Below are positions 8,882 through 15,709 of a stretch of DNA of 32,646 nucleotides, one piece after another. Below the pieces are notes generated by a model. It was given only the letters and a program-made list of their open reading frames with translations. It was not told the origin of the DNA and did no database searches. How positions within the stretch are numbered: position 1 is the stretch's first letter; every line of letters starts with the position of its first letter. Position numbers and translations under genes: made by a program. Location of the stretch: NCBI GenBank assembly GCA_030147505.1, contig JASBVG010000047.1:1-32646 (forward strand). Reading direction: 5' to 3'. This stretch comes from Tardiphaga sp. (GTDB taxonomy: Bacteria > Pseudomonadota > Alphaproteobacteria > Rhizobiales > Xanthobacteraceae).

Positions 8882-10225
8882 TCATTCCGTCGAATAGAGA
8901 TCTTCTTCTCTCGCATTCAACATTCCGGCCAGTGTGCGCAGACCGCTTTCGAGTTGATCCATCGTTGGCGTCGCCAGCGCCAATCTGACCGCATTCGGCG
9001 CGTGACCGGATGTGGCCGCAAAGGTTGTCGAGGGCGTCAATGCGATATCACGCCTGGCCGCTGCAACAACGAAACTTTGTGAGCGCCAGTGCGAAGGCAG
9101 CGTCAACCAAAGGTGAAAGCAATTCTTGTTTGCCTTGATTTCGAACCCGGAGAGACAATCGGTCGCCAGCTTCTGCCGGGCACGCGCATCACGTCGCTTC
9201 AGTTCGACAAGCTCAGCAAGGGTGCCGTCGTCCATCAACCGTTGCGCAGCCGCGAACGCAATTCCCGATGCGCTCCAGCCACCCGAAAGCACCGAAGCCA
9301 TCATACTCTCACGCAAACGCAGTGGAGGGATGATGAAACCTAGTGACAGGCCCGGCGCCCCCCGCTTGGACAGGCTGTCGATGACGACGCAGGTATCCGG
9401 CGCTAGAGCAGCAAGTGGTGGTGCATCGTCAAGGAAGCTGTAAACACGATCCTCGACAATCGTAAGTTCGAGCGCTTCTACAACCCGCAGGAGGTCGCGG
9501 CGGCGCGCAGGAGGCATCGTCGTCCCCAGCGGGTTGTGAATCGCCGGTTGAATATAGATGGCCGAGAGCTGGGCCTCATGATGCGCCCTTTGCACCGCGT
9601 CCGGCCGCACACCATCATCGTCTATGGCGAGCGGCACCAACGTGATACCCAGTCGCGCAGCGATCCCCTTGATAAAAGGATACGTCAACGCCTCTACGCC
9701 GCATCGGGTACCGGTCGGAACGAGAGCGGCAAGCGCTGCAGCGATGGCTTGCTTTCCGTTGCCCGTAAAGACGAACTGATCGGGGGCGGGAGCCCATCCG
9801 CCTTGTGATAAATGCGCAGCCCCAACTCTTCGTACGGCCGCTGTTCCAATGCTGGTCGTCTGCCTCAATGCCACGTCGAGAGCCGCAGCCTTCTCGAGAC
9901 CATCCAGGCTTCTTGCAATCATTGCCGCCTGTTCGGGCAGAATTGGATAGTTGAACTCCAGGTCGATCCGGATGCCACGAGGCTCGCTGAGCGCTTCTAT
10001 ACCGCGTCTGGACTCCCCCGAGACGAAAGTGCCGCGGCCGACTTCACCGACGACCAGGCCCCGGCGCAAGAGTTCGGAATAGACGCGGCTCGCGGTAGAG
10101 ACAGCAATTTTGTGCTCATAGGCGAAGTCACGCTGCGGCGGCAGACGGTCTCCAGGCTTGAGCTTACCTTCGGCGATTTCCGCGGCGATCCTGTCGGCAA
10201 ACCTCACATACGCGGAGTTCGGCAT
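8882..10225 (-). CDS. MocR/GntR-family transcription regulator with aminotransferase-like domain
   Basis: A protein of 447 residues. The N-terminal GntR winged helix (about 4-72; KLKPGDRLPPQRDFA, ST.SRVYSELLRRGLV, VGRGTFV) is fused to a fold-type I aminotransferase domain (about 90-440). That domain carries the PLP signatures HNP (Asn near 231), VEDRVYS (Asp near 259) and DSLSKR (Schiff-base Lys near 287). The position seven residues after the Lys, often Arg in this fold (APGLRLG), is Ser here. MocR proteins sense amino acids, amines or PLP through the aminotransferase domain and usually control a neighbouring gene. The frame extends to a TTG at 10243, but the ATG at 10225 has GGAG six bases upstream and is preferred. 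It is transcribed divergently from the TSUP permease gene, which is its likely target. Confidence 0.92.
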   Translation of the reverse strand: MPNSAYVRFADRIAAEIAEGKLKPGDRLPPQRDFAYEHKIAVSTASRVYSELLRRGLVVGEVGRGTFVSGESRRGIEALSEPRGIRIDLEFNYPILPEQAAMIARSLDGLEKAAALDVALRQTTSIGTAAVRRVGAAHLSQGGWAPAPDQFVFTGNGKQAIAAALAALVPTGTRCGVEALTYPFIKGIAARLGITLVPLAIDDDGVRPDAVQRAHHEAQLSAIYIQPAIHNPLGTTMPPARRRDLLRVVEALELTIVEDRVYSFLDDAPPLAALAPDTCVVIDSLSKRGAPGLSLGFIIPPLRLRESMMASVLSGGWSASGIAFAAAQRLMDDGTLAELVELKRRDARARQKLATDCLSGFEIKANKNCFHLWLTLPSHWRSQSFVVAAARRDIALTPSTTFAATSGHAPNAVRLALATPTMDQLESGLRTLAGMLNAREEDLYSTE

Positions 10226-10256
10226 CAATTGCTCCGAGTTCAATATTTACATTGCA

Positions 10257-10272
10257 CCGACAAATATGTCGG
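10257..10272. promoter_or_regulatory. Perfect palindrome between the MocR and TSUP genes (candidate operator)
   Basis: CCGACA-AATA-TGTCGG is an exact inverted repeat with a four-base centre. It lies 31 bases upstream of the MocR ATG and 82 bases upstream of the permease ATG. It falls between a possible -35 (TTGCAC, 10252-10257) and the weak -10 of a plus-strand promoter. The position suits a site where MocR controls both genes, but MocR sites are often direct repeats, so assignment to this protein is inference. Confidence 0.5.
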
Positions 10273-10354
10273 ATCATTCTCTCTGTATCAACCTACTTGC
10301 TGTGAGAACGCGAACGCTCCGGCGATCGTGAAGCATCAACCGCGGAGCGCCCGC

Positions 10355-11113
10355 ATGGAACTGACGTTTGCGACGATCCTGGTCGCTTTTGCAGGTGTGT
10401 TCCTGATCAGCTTCATGAGGGGCGCGTTTGGCGGGGGATTCGCCATTATCGGCATTCCGCTACTGTCAATCGTCATGGACCCGGTCACTGCGGGCGGCCT
10501 GCTCGCGCCGCTCTTTATCGCGATGGATCTCTATGCCTTGCGCTACTGGAAGGCTTCAACATGGTCGAAGTCGGACCTTGTGGTGCTTGTACCCGCTCTC
10601 GTGATCGGCATCGGCATTGGTTGGCTGGTGTTTCGCGGCTTGGATCATCGAGCCATCGCAATCTTGATGGCCGCTGTCACGCTCGCCTTTGTAGGCCTAT
10701 GGCTCACTCGAGGAGCCGAGGTCACGCCTCACCCTCGCTCTACGCCGAAAGCGATAGCCGCCGGCTTCACTTCGGGGATCACCACTATGGTGGCGCATTC
10801 GGGCGGCCCTCCGCTTGCCATGTATTTGCTGCCGCTCGGCCTCAGCAAGGAAATCTACGCCGGGACCACGAGCCTTTTCTTTACCGTCGGCAACGCGACC
10901 AAATTGATACCATGGCTGCTGTTGTCGCAGCCGACAACAAAGACCTGGGAGTTGATGGCGATTTGCGTGCTCGTAATTCCCTTCGGCGTCTGGTCCGGCT
11001 GGCGGCTTCACGGGGCACTGGATCAACGCCAGGTCTATCGCGTCTGCTATGGACTGCTGGTCGTAACGGCGTTGAAGTTACTATGGGACGGTATTTCCGG
11101 ATACATCACGTGA
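10355..11113 (+). CDS. TauE/SafE (TSUP) family membrane permease
   Basis: A protein of 252 residues, almost entirely hydrophobic, with seven to eight membrane segments. It shows the two-fold TSUP pattern: an N-terminal half with FMRGAFGGGFAIIGIPLL (about 20-37) and a C-terminal half with AGFTSGITTMVAHSGGPPLAMYLLP (in pieces, about 136-160) and TTSLFFTVGNATKL (171-184). The family exports or imports small anions such as sulfite, sulfonates and organosulfur acids. The substrate cannot be told from the sequence. The open frame extends far upstream (to 9812) only as the antisense shadow of the MocR gene. The ATG at 10355, with GGAG eight bases upstream, is the real start. It is divergent from MocR. 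Confidence 0.9.
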   Translation: MELTFATILVAFAGVFLISFMRGAFGGGFAIIGIPLLSIVMDPVTAGGLLAPLFIAMDLYALRYWKASTWSKSDLVVLVPALVIGIGIGWLVFRGLDHRAIAILMAAVTLAFVGLWLTRGAEVTPHPRSTPKAIAAGFTSGITTMVAHSGGPPLAMYLLPLGLSKEIYAGTTSLFFTVGNATKLIPWLLLSQPTTKTWELMAICVLVIPFGVWSGWRLHGALDQRQVYRVCYGLLVVTALKLLWDGISGYIT

Positions 11114-11274
11114 CCTTTGCCTCCGAAGATAAAGATCACACATTCGAATCGCATCGGGGGGCGCACCATCTCCGACATCATCAACGATCTCATCGTGAAC
11201 CAAGTGGCCGATTTTCACCATCGTTAATGATCGTCCACCTTCCGCACGCGGATCGGTTCGCGAGGCGAACGGCA

Positions 11275-11619
11275 TCATGACGGATCGGCGATTCCCCCGT
11301 CGGGGCTATCACCCGCCCCCTTCTCACGATTCTCTTTATTTCGATGCCGCTCTTCCTGAACCCTGATGTTGTGCATCAGCGCTGTCAGTCGTCGCCCGGT
11401 GATCGGTTGACCGTCGCCCTGTGTCACTCCCTGCGCTGCAAGGCCCGCCGCAATTTCAGTCCAAGTCGCCCCATCTTCGCGATGCATCCGCTCCAATTCT
11501 TGACGATTGCGCCGAATAATTTCGGTAGCACCTGATTTAATTTTTCCGATAGGCGAATCCTGCCGTTCGGCCTTCAGCGATTTCACGTAATCGCGCAAAC
11601 GTTCCAGATCGATACTCAT
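11275..11619 (-). CDS. Small HTH-like protein of unknown function
   Basis: A protein of 114 residues that is highly charged throughout. Residues 1-49 are predicted helical. Residues about 52-86 (TWTEIAAGLAAQGV..GDGQPITGRRLTALM) look like the winged-helix/HTH module also seen in the linker of serine recombinases and in small plasmid or chromosomal regulators. The tail (87-114) is hydrophilic and low-complexity. There is no signal peptide or membrane segment. The ATG at 11619 has no strong ribosome site. A perfect 16-base palindrome lies about 40 bases upstream and could be its own operator (inference). It converges with the TSUP gene (160 bases apart), and GTTCGC-GAG-GCGAAC (11256-11270) just past its stop could form a small hairpin. 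It could be a DNA-binding regulator, but I do not recognise a named family. Confidence 0.7.
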   Translation of the reverse strand: MSIDLERLRDYVKSLKAERQDSPIGKIKSGATEIIRRNRQELERMHREDGATWTEIAAGLAAQGVTQGDGQPITGRRLTALMHNIRVQEERHRNKENREKGAGDSPDGGIADPS

Positions 11620-11657
11620 GGGCCATGGGCAATAGTGGCGGTTTCTTAAAACGTCAC

Positions 11658-11673
11658 TTCATCGTTCGATGAA
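11658..11673. promoter_or_regulatory. Perfect 16-base palindrome upstream of the small HTH gene
   Basis: TTCATCG-TT-CGATGAA is an exact inverted repeat with seven-base arms. It is centred about 46 bases upstream of the ATG at 11619, where a repressor site would block a promoter on the minus strand. Autoregulation by the HTH-like protein is inferred only from position. Confidence 0.4.
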
Positions 11674-11760
11674 TAGGTCCTGCCAATTCGTTATCGCGGT
11701 TCATTGTATTTGTTTCAACGTCGCGAACCAGAAACGCGATTCGGCAAGCTTTCGAATGAG

Positions 11761-11784
11761 GCCATCCGCATTGGATGGCTTTTT
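11761..11784 (+). terminator. Orphan intrinsic terminator on the plus strand
   Basis: GCCATCC-GCATT-GGATGGC forms a perfect seven-base-pair stem with a five-base loop, followed directly by TTTTT. On the minus strand there is no U tract, so the direction is plus. The nearest plus-strand coding gene upstream ends at 11113, and no plus-strand gene ends nearby. It may end a small RNA made from about 11640-11784, or readthrough from the permease gene. Confidence 0.6.
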
Positions 11785-11825
11785 AAAGATTGAGACCGAC
11801 TGAACTGTCTGCAAATTAGGTTTGA

Positions 11826-11851
11826 TTGACAACAAGTACGTTGATCGTACT
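11826..11851 (+). promoter_or_regulatory. TTGACA promoter element overlapped by a palindrome
   Basis: TTGACA (11826-11831) matches the sigma-70 -35 consensus exactly. A perfect inverted repeat, AGTACG-TTGAT-CGTACT (11835-11851), fills the spacer where a repressor would act. The -10 (TACTGA/ACTGAT at 11848-11854) is poor. It could drive the membrane-protein gene at 12150 through a long leader, or a short RNA ending near 11998. Confidence 0.4.
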
Positions 11852-11963
11852 GATCTCGTTTATTCATGCGACTTTGAAACATAGACATTGCGCACCTCGA
11901 TCATATGCGACCACACGAGTACCACACAAATATTCGTCGCCGACCTTCGTCACCTCTTGGTAT

Positions 11964-11998
11964 CACTGGTGCATCCGTCCAGTGCAGGATCATTTTTT
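11964..11998 (+). terminator. Weak hairpin followed by a T6 run
   Basis: CACTGG and CCAGTG pair across a nine-base loop (11964-11984), and TTTTTT follows at 11993-11998 after an eight-base gap. The gap makes it a poor intrinsic terminator. It is listed because it sits about 140 bases downstream of the TTGACA element. The wider stretch 11620-12149 contains this site and the palindromes listed separately, but no coding sequence I can support. Confidence 0.25.
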
Positions 11999-12149
11999 AT
12001 TTTAGTGTCGTAGCCGCTCCGACACCCGGAAATCTGTGAGCAGGGGACTTTCGCGCAGCCAGCCTCGACTGCCCCACACAAGCTTCGCTTGTTACGCCGC
12101 TGCTACAGATCGAGCTCCGTCGCTCGCAGCAAACGCAAGAATCCACATC

Positions 12150-12983
12150 ATGGTGTCTCCGACGACATCCGATTCTCGGTCAAAGACTGTGGACAGAAAG
12201 GACGCTTCGCATGCGCGAAGCGCGGGCAATACGCCCGCGGATCGTCCACACGTTGCGGCCGCAGCCGCGATCGATGAGCTACTCGCCAGCGAAGCACGCG
12301 CAAACCTCCGACGCACGCGCGACGCCCAACGTGAAGAACCTCCGAAAGCAAGAATACGAATTAACGTGCCACCGGCGCGCATTGTCGCCAAGCCGTTACA
12401 ATCGGCGGCGTGGAAAGCACCATTCTTCTCGTTAGCGCTGGTTGTCGGTCTATCGACGCTGATATCAGCGGGTGGCATTGCGTATCTGTTTCTGCGACCG
12501 CAATTGACACGCAACATTTCGGAGACAGAGCTTCGCAATATTCGGGAATCCGTCGCACAGTTGCGCCGACAGGTCGCAGAACTATCTTCGAGCGCACCCA
12601 ATTCTAGCGCAGCGAGTTCGTCGCAGCCGGCAGCTGACCGTGTGGCCTCGCGAAACATCGAGCGTGAACCACTCAAGCAACGCACGAGGACCACGCGAGC
12701 CCCGGATGACAACTATGCGATTGCACCAGCTGCACTGGCGCCCGAGTTTACAGGCTCTGTGCAGCCTCCCATTGCATCGGCTGCGACCGCGGCCCGCACG
12801 ACGATTGAGGGCTGGTACGTTCGACGCATCTATGACGGGGTAGCGGTGCTCGAAGGAAAATCGGGCGTCATCGAGGTCTCGGCAGGACAAGATATTCCGA
12901 CACTTGGCCGCGTTCAGGAAATCAGTAATGACAACGGCCGTTGGCAGGTCATAACCAGCAAGGGTGTCGTTGTCGGCCGATAA
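12150..12983 (+). CDS. Single-pass inner-membrane protein of unknown function
   Basis: A protein of 277 residues from the ATG at 12150. The N-terminal cytoplasmic part (1-88) is charged and disordered-looking, with a helical stretch at 35-62. The single membrane segment is at about 91-115. It is followed by a short coiled coil (125-147, ELRNIRESVAQLRRQVAEL), a Ser/Ala/Pro-rich linker (148-215) and a compact C-terminal domain (219-276: EGWYVRRIYDGVAVLEGKSG, then IPTLGRVQEI, then WQVITSKGVVV). From memory, proteins ending in this small beta-rich domain are frequent in Bradyrhizobium and relatives, but I know no function. The frame extends upstream to a GTG at 12036 with a weak GGAAA. Codon use does not decide between the starts. 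It stands alone, with long non-coding stretches on both sides. Confidence 0.75.
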   Translation: MVSPTTSDSRSKTVDRKDASHARSAGNTPADRPHVAAAAAIDELLASEARANLRRTRDAQREEPPKARIRINVPPARIVAKPLQSAAWKAPFFSLALVVGLSTLISAGGIAYLFLRPQLTRNISETELRNIRESVAQLRRQVAELSSSAPNSSAASSSQPAADRVASRNIEREPLKQRTRTTRAPDDNYAIAPAALAPEFTGSVQPPIASAATAARTTIEGWYVRRIYDGVAVLEGKSGVIEVSAGQDIPTLGRVQEISNDNGRWQVITSKGVVVGR

Positions 12984-13582
12984 GCCGCAAGCTTTGCCAT
13001 GATTGATCGATCAGCAACGCGCAAGCAGGAAGCTAGCGATGATGCACGGGACCGAAAACGACGACGAAATCGACCGTTACAGCATTGATATGGTCAGACT
13101 TTCCTTCGAAACATGCGGCTGCGACATATTTGCTGTAATCAACGTATGCAGGCGCCGCGTGACAACATGCGCAAACTGCTCGGCGACCTTTGATCCGATA
13201 TGATTTGCGTGACGTCATATCGTCATGCTGTCGTATGCGTGCCCTCGATGAGTGAGGACATGAGCAGCATGACTTCGTTCGCTAGTATGACAACGAGGCA
13301 GCTTTCCCCTGCGCATTTTCAGAATCTGCAAGCATCCGTGACATCGTCGAATGCATTCGATCTGAATTATCCACTTCTTCATTCAGACAGGAGGCAGGAT
13401 TGACGTTCGCGACTCTTTGCAAATCATCATCGGTCGATTACTTGATAGTGAGGTACCATCTTGACGTAATGAGCAAGGTGATTCCGGCCTTGTTCGGGCG
13501 AGAGATCGCTGCCTGTGCCAAGCCGTTCTGCTTGGCAGCAACGATTTCTCTTCCGATCCTGGTAAGTGCTGACGAAGCGGAA

Positions 13583-13603
13583 GCGTGAGACGTCATCTCA
13601 TGC
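13583..13603. promoter_or_regulatory. Dyad-symmetric element in the lafR upstream region
   Basis: GCGTGAGA and TCTCATGC pair over eight positions (one G-T) around the five-base centre CGTCA. It lies about 240 bases upstream of lafR and includes the octamer GACGTCAT, which also occurs at 13211-13218. It could be an operator or a hairpin. No protein can be assigned. Confidence 0.3.
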
Positions 13604-13780
13604 GCCGAATGAGAGGGAGCTCTCGGACTTATCGATCGAGCGAGTAATCAAGGCCCCGACCGCATCATTTGTTTCGGACCCGGTAAAAAGCGACCCGGAC
13701 TTCGGAGCAATGTTGGCAGCCTTCGACAACGCTCTTCGATCTTGTCCCAGTAACTGTTGTGTTGCGTCTCCAAGACAAAA

Positions 13781-13810
13781 ATGGGGCGAATACGCCTAGT
13801 TTGACCCCAT
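13781..13810 (+). promoter_or_regulatory. Overlapping inverted repeats just upstream of the lafR start
   Basis: ATGGGG (13781-13786) pairs with CCCCAT (13805-13810). Nested within it is GGCG-AATA-CGCC (13785-13796). The two stems share bases, so they could form alternatives in a leader RNA. The pair ends 33 bases before the lafR ATG. It could also be a protein-binding dyad in the promoter. Confidence 0.3.
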
Positions 13811-13843
13811 GACGATATTCAGGCGAACACGCAGGGGATTAAC

Positions 13844-14557
13844 ATGTTTGTTGTGATCGATGACCGAGAGGGCGTCACACAAGGCTATGCGGCCGGGTTT
13901 GACCGCGAAGGCGTCGTTTCGATTGGCTTCACGTCTACCGACTTCCGCGATTGGCTCGAAGGCGCGGTCGGCAATGACCTGACTGCCATCCGCGCCTTTC
14001 TGCTCGGCGATTGCCCGGACCGTACGAGCATTCCATCAAGCATCCGCAACAGATCGCGCGCGCCGATCATTGCGCTTAACAGCCTGAAGCACCTCAAACA
14101 AACTATCGAGCTCTTCGAGGCGGGCGTCGATGACGTCGTTCACGCCCCGGTTCACGTCAAGGAGATCATGGTGCGGACCGCCGTCATTCGTCGCCGCACT
14201 CTCGATCAGAACGAACCGGCGCAGACCAGCATCATTCGCGTTTTCCTCGACGGACGCGATCCTGAGATCGCTGGACGAACGCTGGCGCTCCCCCGCCGCG
14301 AATTGCGGATCCTTGAGCATCTGGTCGGACATCAAGGCAAGTGGCTGACGAAGACGCAACTCTTCAATGCCGTCTACGGATTGTTCGATGCGAGTTTCGA
14401 TGAGAATGTCATCGAGAGCCACGTGAGTAAGCTGCGCAAGAAGCTGCGCGATCATCTCGGTTTCGATCCGGTCGAATCGAAACGTTATATGGGCTACCGC
14501 CTCGACGACATGAAGTCTCGCGCCATCGGCGAGATGCCGGCTTCGAAGGCCAACTGA
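13844..14557 (+). CDS. lafR: Rem/LafR-type flagellar transcription activator (OmpR-like response regulator)
   Basis: A protein of 237 residues. A receiver-like domain (about 1-125, beginning MFVVIDDREGVTQGY) precedes an OmpR/PhoB-type winged helix (about 140-228: RTLALPRRELRILEHLV, LTKTQLFNAVYG, NVIESHVSKLRKKL, GYRL). This architecture and the opening residues match Rem of Sinorhizobium and LafR of Bradyrhizobium, which activate flagellar genes. The receiver is divergent and the canonical phospho-acceptor Asp context is not obvious, as expected for an orphan regulator. The start is clear: AGGGG six bases before the ATG. It converges with the last genes of the flagellar cluster and has a long upstream region. 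The symbol lafR rather than rem is chosen because the context looks like a lateral system. Confidence 0.85.
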   Translation: MFVVIDDREGVTQGYAAGFDREGVVSIGFTSTDFRDWLEGAVGNDLTAIRAFLLGDCPDRTSIPSSIRNRSRAPIIALNSLKHLKQTIELFEAGVDDVVHAPVHVKEIMVRTAVIRRRTLDQNEPAQTSIIRVFLDGRDPEIAGRTLALPRRELRILEHLVGHQGKWLTKTQLFNAVYGLFDASFDENVIESHVSKLRKKLRDHLGFDPVESKRYMGYRLDDMKSRAIGEMPASKAN

Positions 14558-14579
14558 GGCTCACGCCTCCCGCGCAAGA

Positions 14580-14606
14580 GGACGCCTGCGATCGGCGTTG
14601 GCGTCC
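14580..14606. terminator. Hairpin between convergent lafR and the flagellar operon end
   Basis: GGACGCC and GGCGTCC form a perfect seven-base-pair stem with a 13-base loop, 23 bases after the lafR stop. No U tract follows on either strand, so termination would be inefficient or Rho-assisted. A second small dyad (CTCCC...GGGAG) lies further along in the same 183-base gap. Confidence 0.35.
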
Positions 14607-14740
14607 ACCGCCGCCTCTCAAGCTCCCTCATCTGACTGGGAGATATTAGCGCGAAGAACAGTACCACACGAACACCACTCCGCATCACAATATACCATCG
14701 ACCCGTTCAGCGACCACTTTCCAGACCGCTTGGCGATAAT

Positions 14741-15193
14741 TCAGCGGCGAAGCTGGTCCTTCGAGATATAATTGAAATCCTGCACAAGAACTTCCTGCAG
14801 CGCATCCACTTGCAGCCGCCTGTTCACTTGCGTTCGTATGGCTTGCGCGAAAAGCGCAAGGTCATAACGCGCAAGATTTTTAAAATCGAGCTTCTGATCG
14901 CCGTAGAGCGTGCGGAATGCTTCATCCACCACGAACGGTTCCGGCGGCACAGGAAGCTGACGCAGCACTTTTGCGTCAGCCGTGAAGACGAGTTGGGTGA
15001 TCACATATCCCTGGACGTTACCGTCGGCGATCATCGGCACATTGATCACCTTGACCTTTTCATAAACAAGACCTTCCGGCTGCTCCTGTTTGGCTGGCAA
15101 TGCAGCTGCAGTCTCCTTCCAGTAGGAAATGCCCAGGCTCGTCCCAACCGTGACCAGACAGGCCCAGACGCCCGTCAACAGAGGCTTCATCAT
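14741..15193 (-). CDS. Membrane-anchored flagellar-cluster protein, FliL-like architecture
   Basis: A protein of 150 residues with an N-terminal membrane anchor (about 6-24) and a periplasmic domain (about 40-148: KVKVINVPMIADGNVQGYVITQLVFTAD in pieces, then ALFAQAIRTQVNRRL). The layout, a short anchor with a beta-rich domain acting on secreted or inserted partners, recalls FliL and related stator-associated proteins, but sequence similarity to FliL is not obvious to me. Rhizobial flagellar clusters carry a conserved hypothetical at this position. It is the last gene of the minus-strand cluster. Its ATG overlaps the previous stop (ATGA), so it is translationally coupled. Confidence 0.7.
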   Translation of the reverse strand: MMKPLLTGVWACLVTVGTSLGISYWKETAAALPAKQEQPEGLVYEKVKVINVPMIADGNVQGYVITQLVFTADAKVLRQLPVPPEPFVVDEAFRTLYGDQKLDFKNLARYDLALFAQAIRTQVNRRLQVDALQEVLVQDFNYISKDQLRR

Positions 15194-15675
15194 GAGCGGC
15201 TACCCGGCATCGGGAGCGAATAGGTGCCGTCAGAATCGACCTCCTGGATCGACTTCGCAATAATAGCCGAGACCTCGCGCACCGCATCCAGATGTATCTG
15301 CAGCGCGGCCTGGTTACGGATTAGGCTCGCACGCAGCTGGACGAGCTGCGGCGTCACGCGGGGATCAGCCTGGATATCGAACGTCAGCCGTATCGCGCGG
15401 GTCAGTTCGAGCAAGCCGCGATTCTTGCGCTGGCTGAAGGTATCGAAATCCACGACGGCTCGCGATTCAAGCTTTGTGGTTTCCTCGTCGATCGTGGCCT
15501 TCAGACGCTCGATGGCAGCGAGTGCGTTACTCTGGGTCCCCAGCCATTCGGCGCTGGCATCTTGCTCCCTAGCCGGAAGCGGCGCCGCTTCGGCCGCGAA
15601 TAGCACTGGATCCGCAAGGGCCAATACCTGCGTTTCAGGAGACGATGCCGTATTCTGCTGCTTGATCAGTTCCAT
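15190..15675 (-). CDS. FlgN-like export chaperone (probable)
   Basis: A protein of 161 residues with no signal peptide or membrane segment. It is mostly helical after residue 40, with an amphipathic pattern: AIERLKATIDEETTKLESR, FDTFSQRKNRGLLELTRAI, then LRASLIRNQAALQIHLDAV. The 'F..F...KN..LLEL.R' block is what FlgN-type chaperones show. FlgN binds the hook-filament junction proteins FlgK and FlgL, both encoded in this cluster. Assignment rests on helical pattern and context, so it remains probable. The ATG at 15675 has a weak ribosome site (AGCAGAG). The next gene starts inside its stop codon. Confidence 0.65.
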   Translation of the reverse strand: MELIKQQNTASSPETQVLALADPVLFAAEAAPLPAREQDASAEWLGTQSNALAAIERLKATIDEETTKLESRAVVDFDTFSQRKNRGLLELTRAIRLTFDIQADPRVTPQLVQLRASLIRNQAALQIHLDAVREVSAIIAKSIQEVDSDGTYSLPMPGSRS

Positions 15676-15709
15676 GTTCTAACTCTGCTTTTCTGGCCGC
15701 GAGAGGCCG

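Larger units (their letters stand above)
12984..13843. other. Long region without a convincing gene, upstream of lafR
   Basis: These 860 bases hold only short frames (60-77 codons) with no recognisable protein, no consistent ribosome sites and no codon bias. The base composition is more AT-rich than in neighbouring genes. The octamer GACGTCAT occurs twice (13211-13218 and 13589-13596), the second inside a dyad. The best reading is a long regulatory leader for lafR, possibly with decayed gene remnants. Confidence 0.5.

Noticed and set aside
8640..8885. An 81-codon minus-strand frame between the MocR and STN genes
   Set aside because: Cys/Pro/Ser-rich with no domain, no ribosome site and an overlap with the MocR stop. 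It is more likely a promoter region for the STN-sigma-FecR unit.
9812..10354. Upstream extension of the TSUP permease frame
   Set aside because: It is antisense to the MocR gene and not hydrophobic, whereas the permease begins cleanly at 10355 with a good ribosome site.
11256..11270. GTTCGC-GAG-GCGAAC hairpin just past the small HTH gene as a terminator
   Set aside because: Only a three-base loop and no U tract on either strand. It is noted with the gene but not called as a terminator.
13003..13799. Several short frames (62-77 codons) upstream of lafR
   Set aside because: No recognisable protein, no codon bias and no consistent ribosome sites. None could be supported as a gene.
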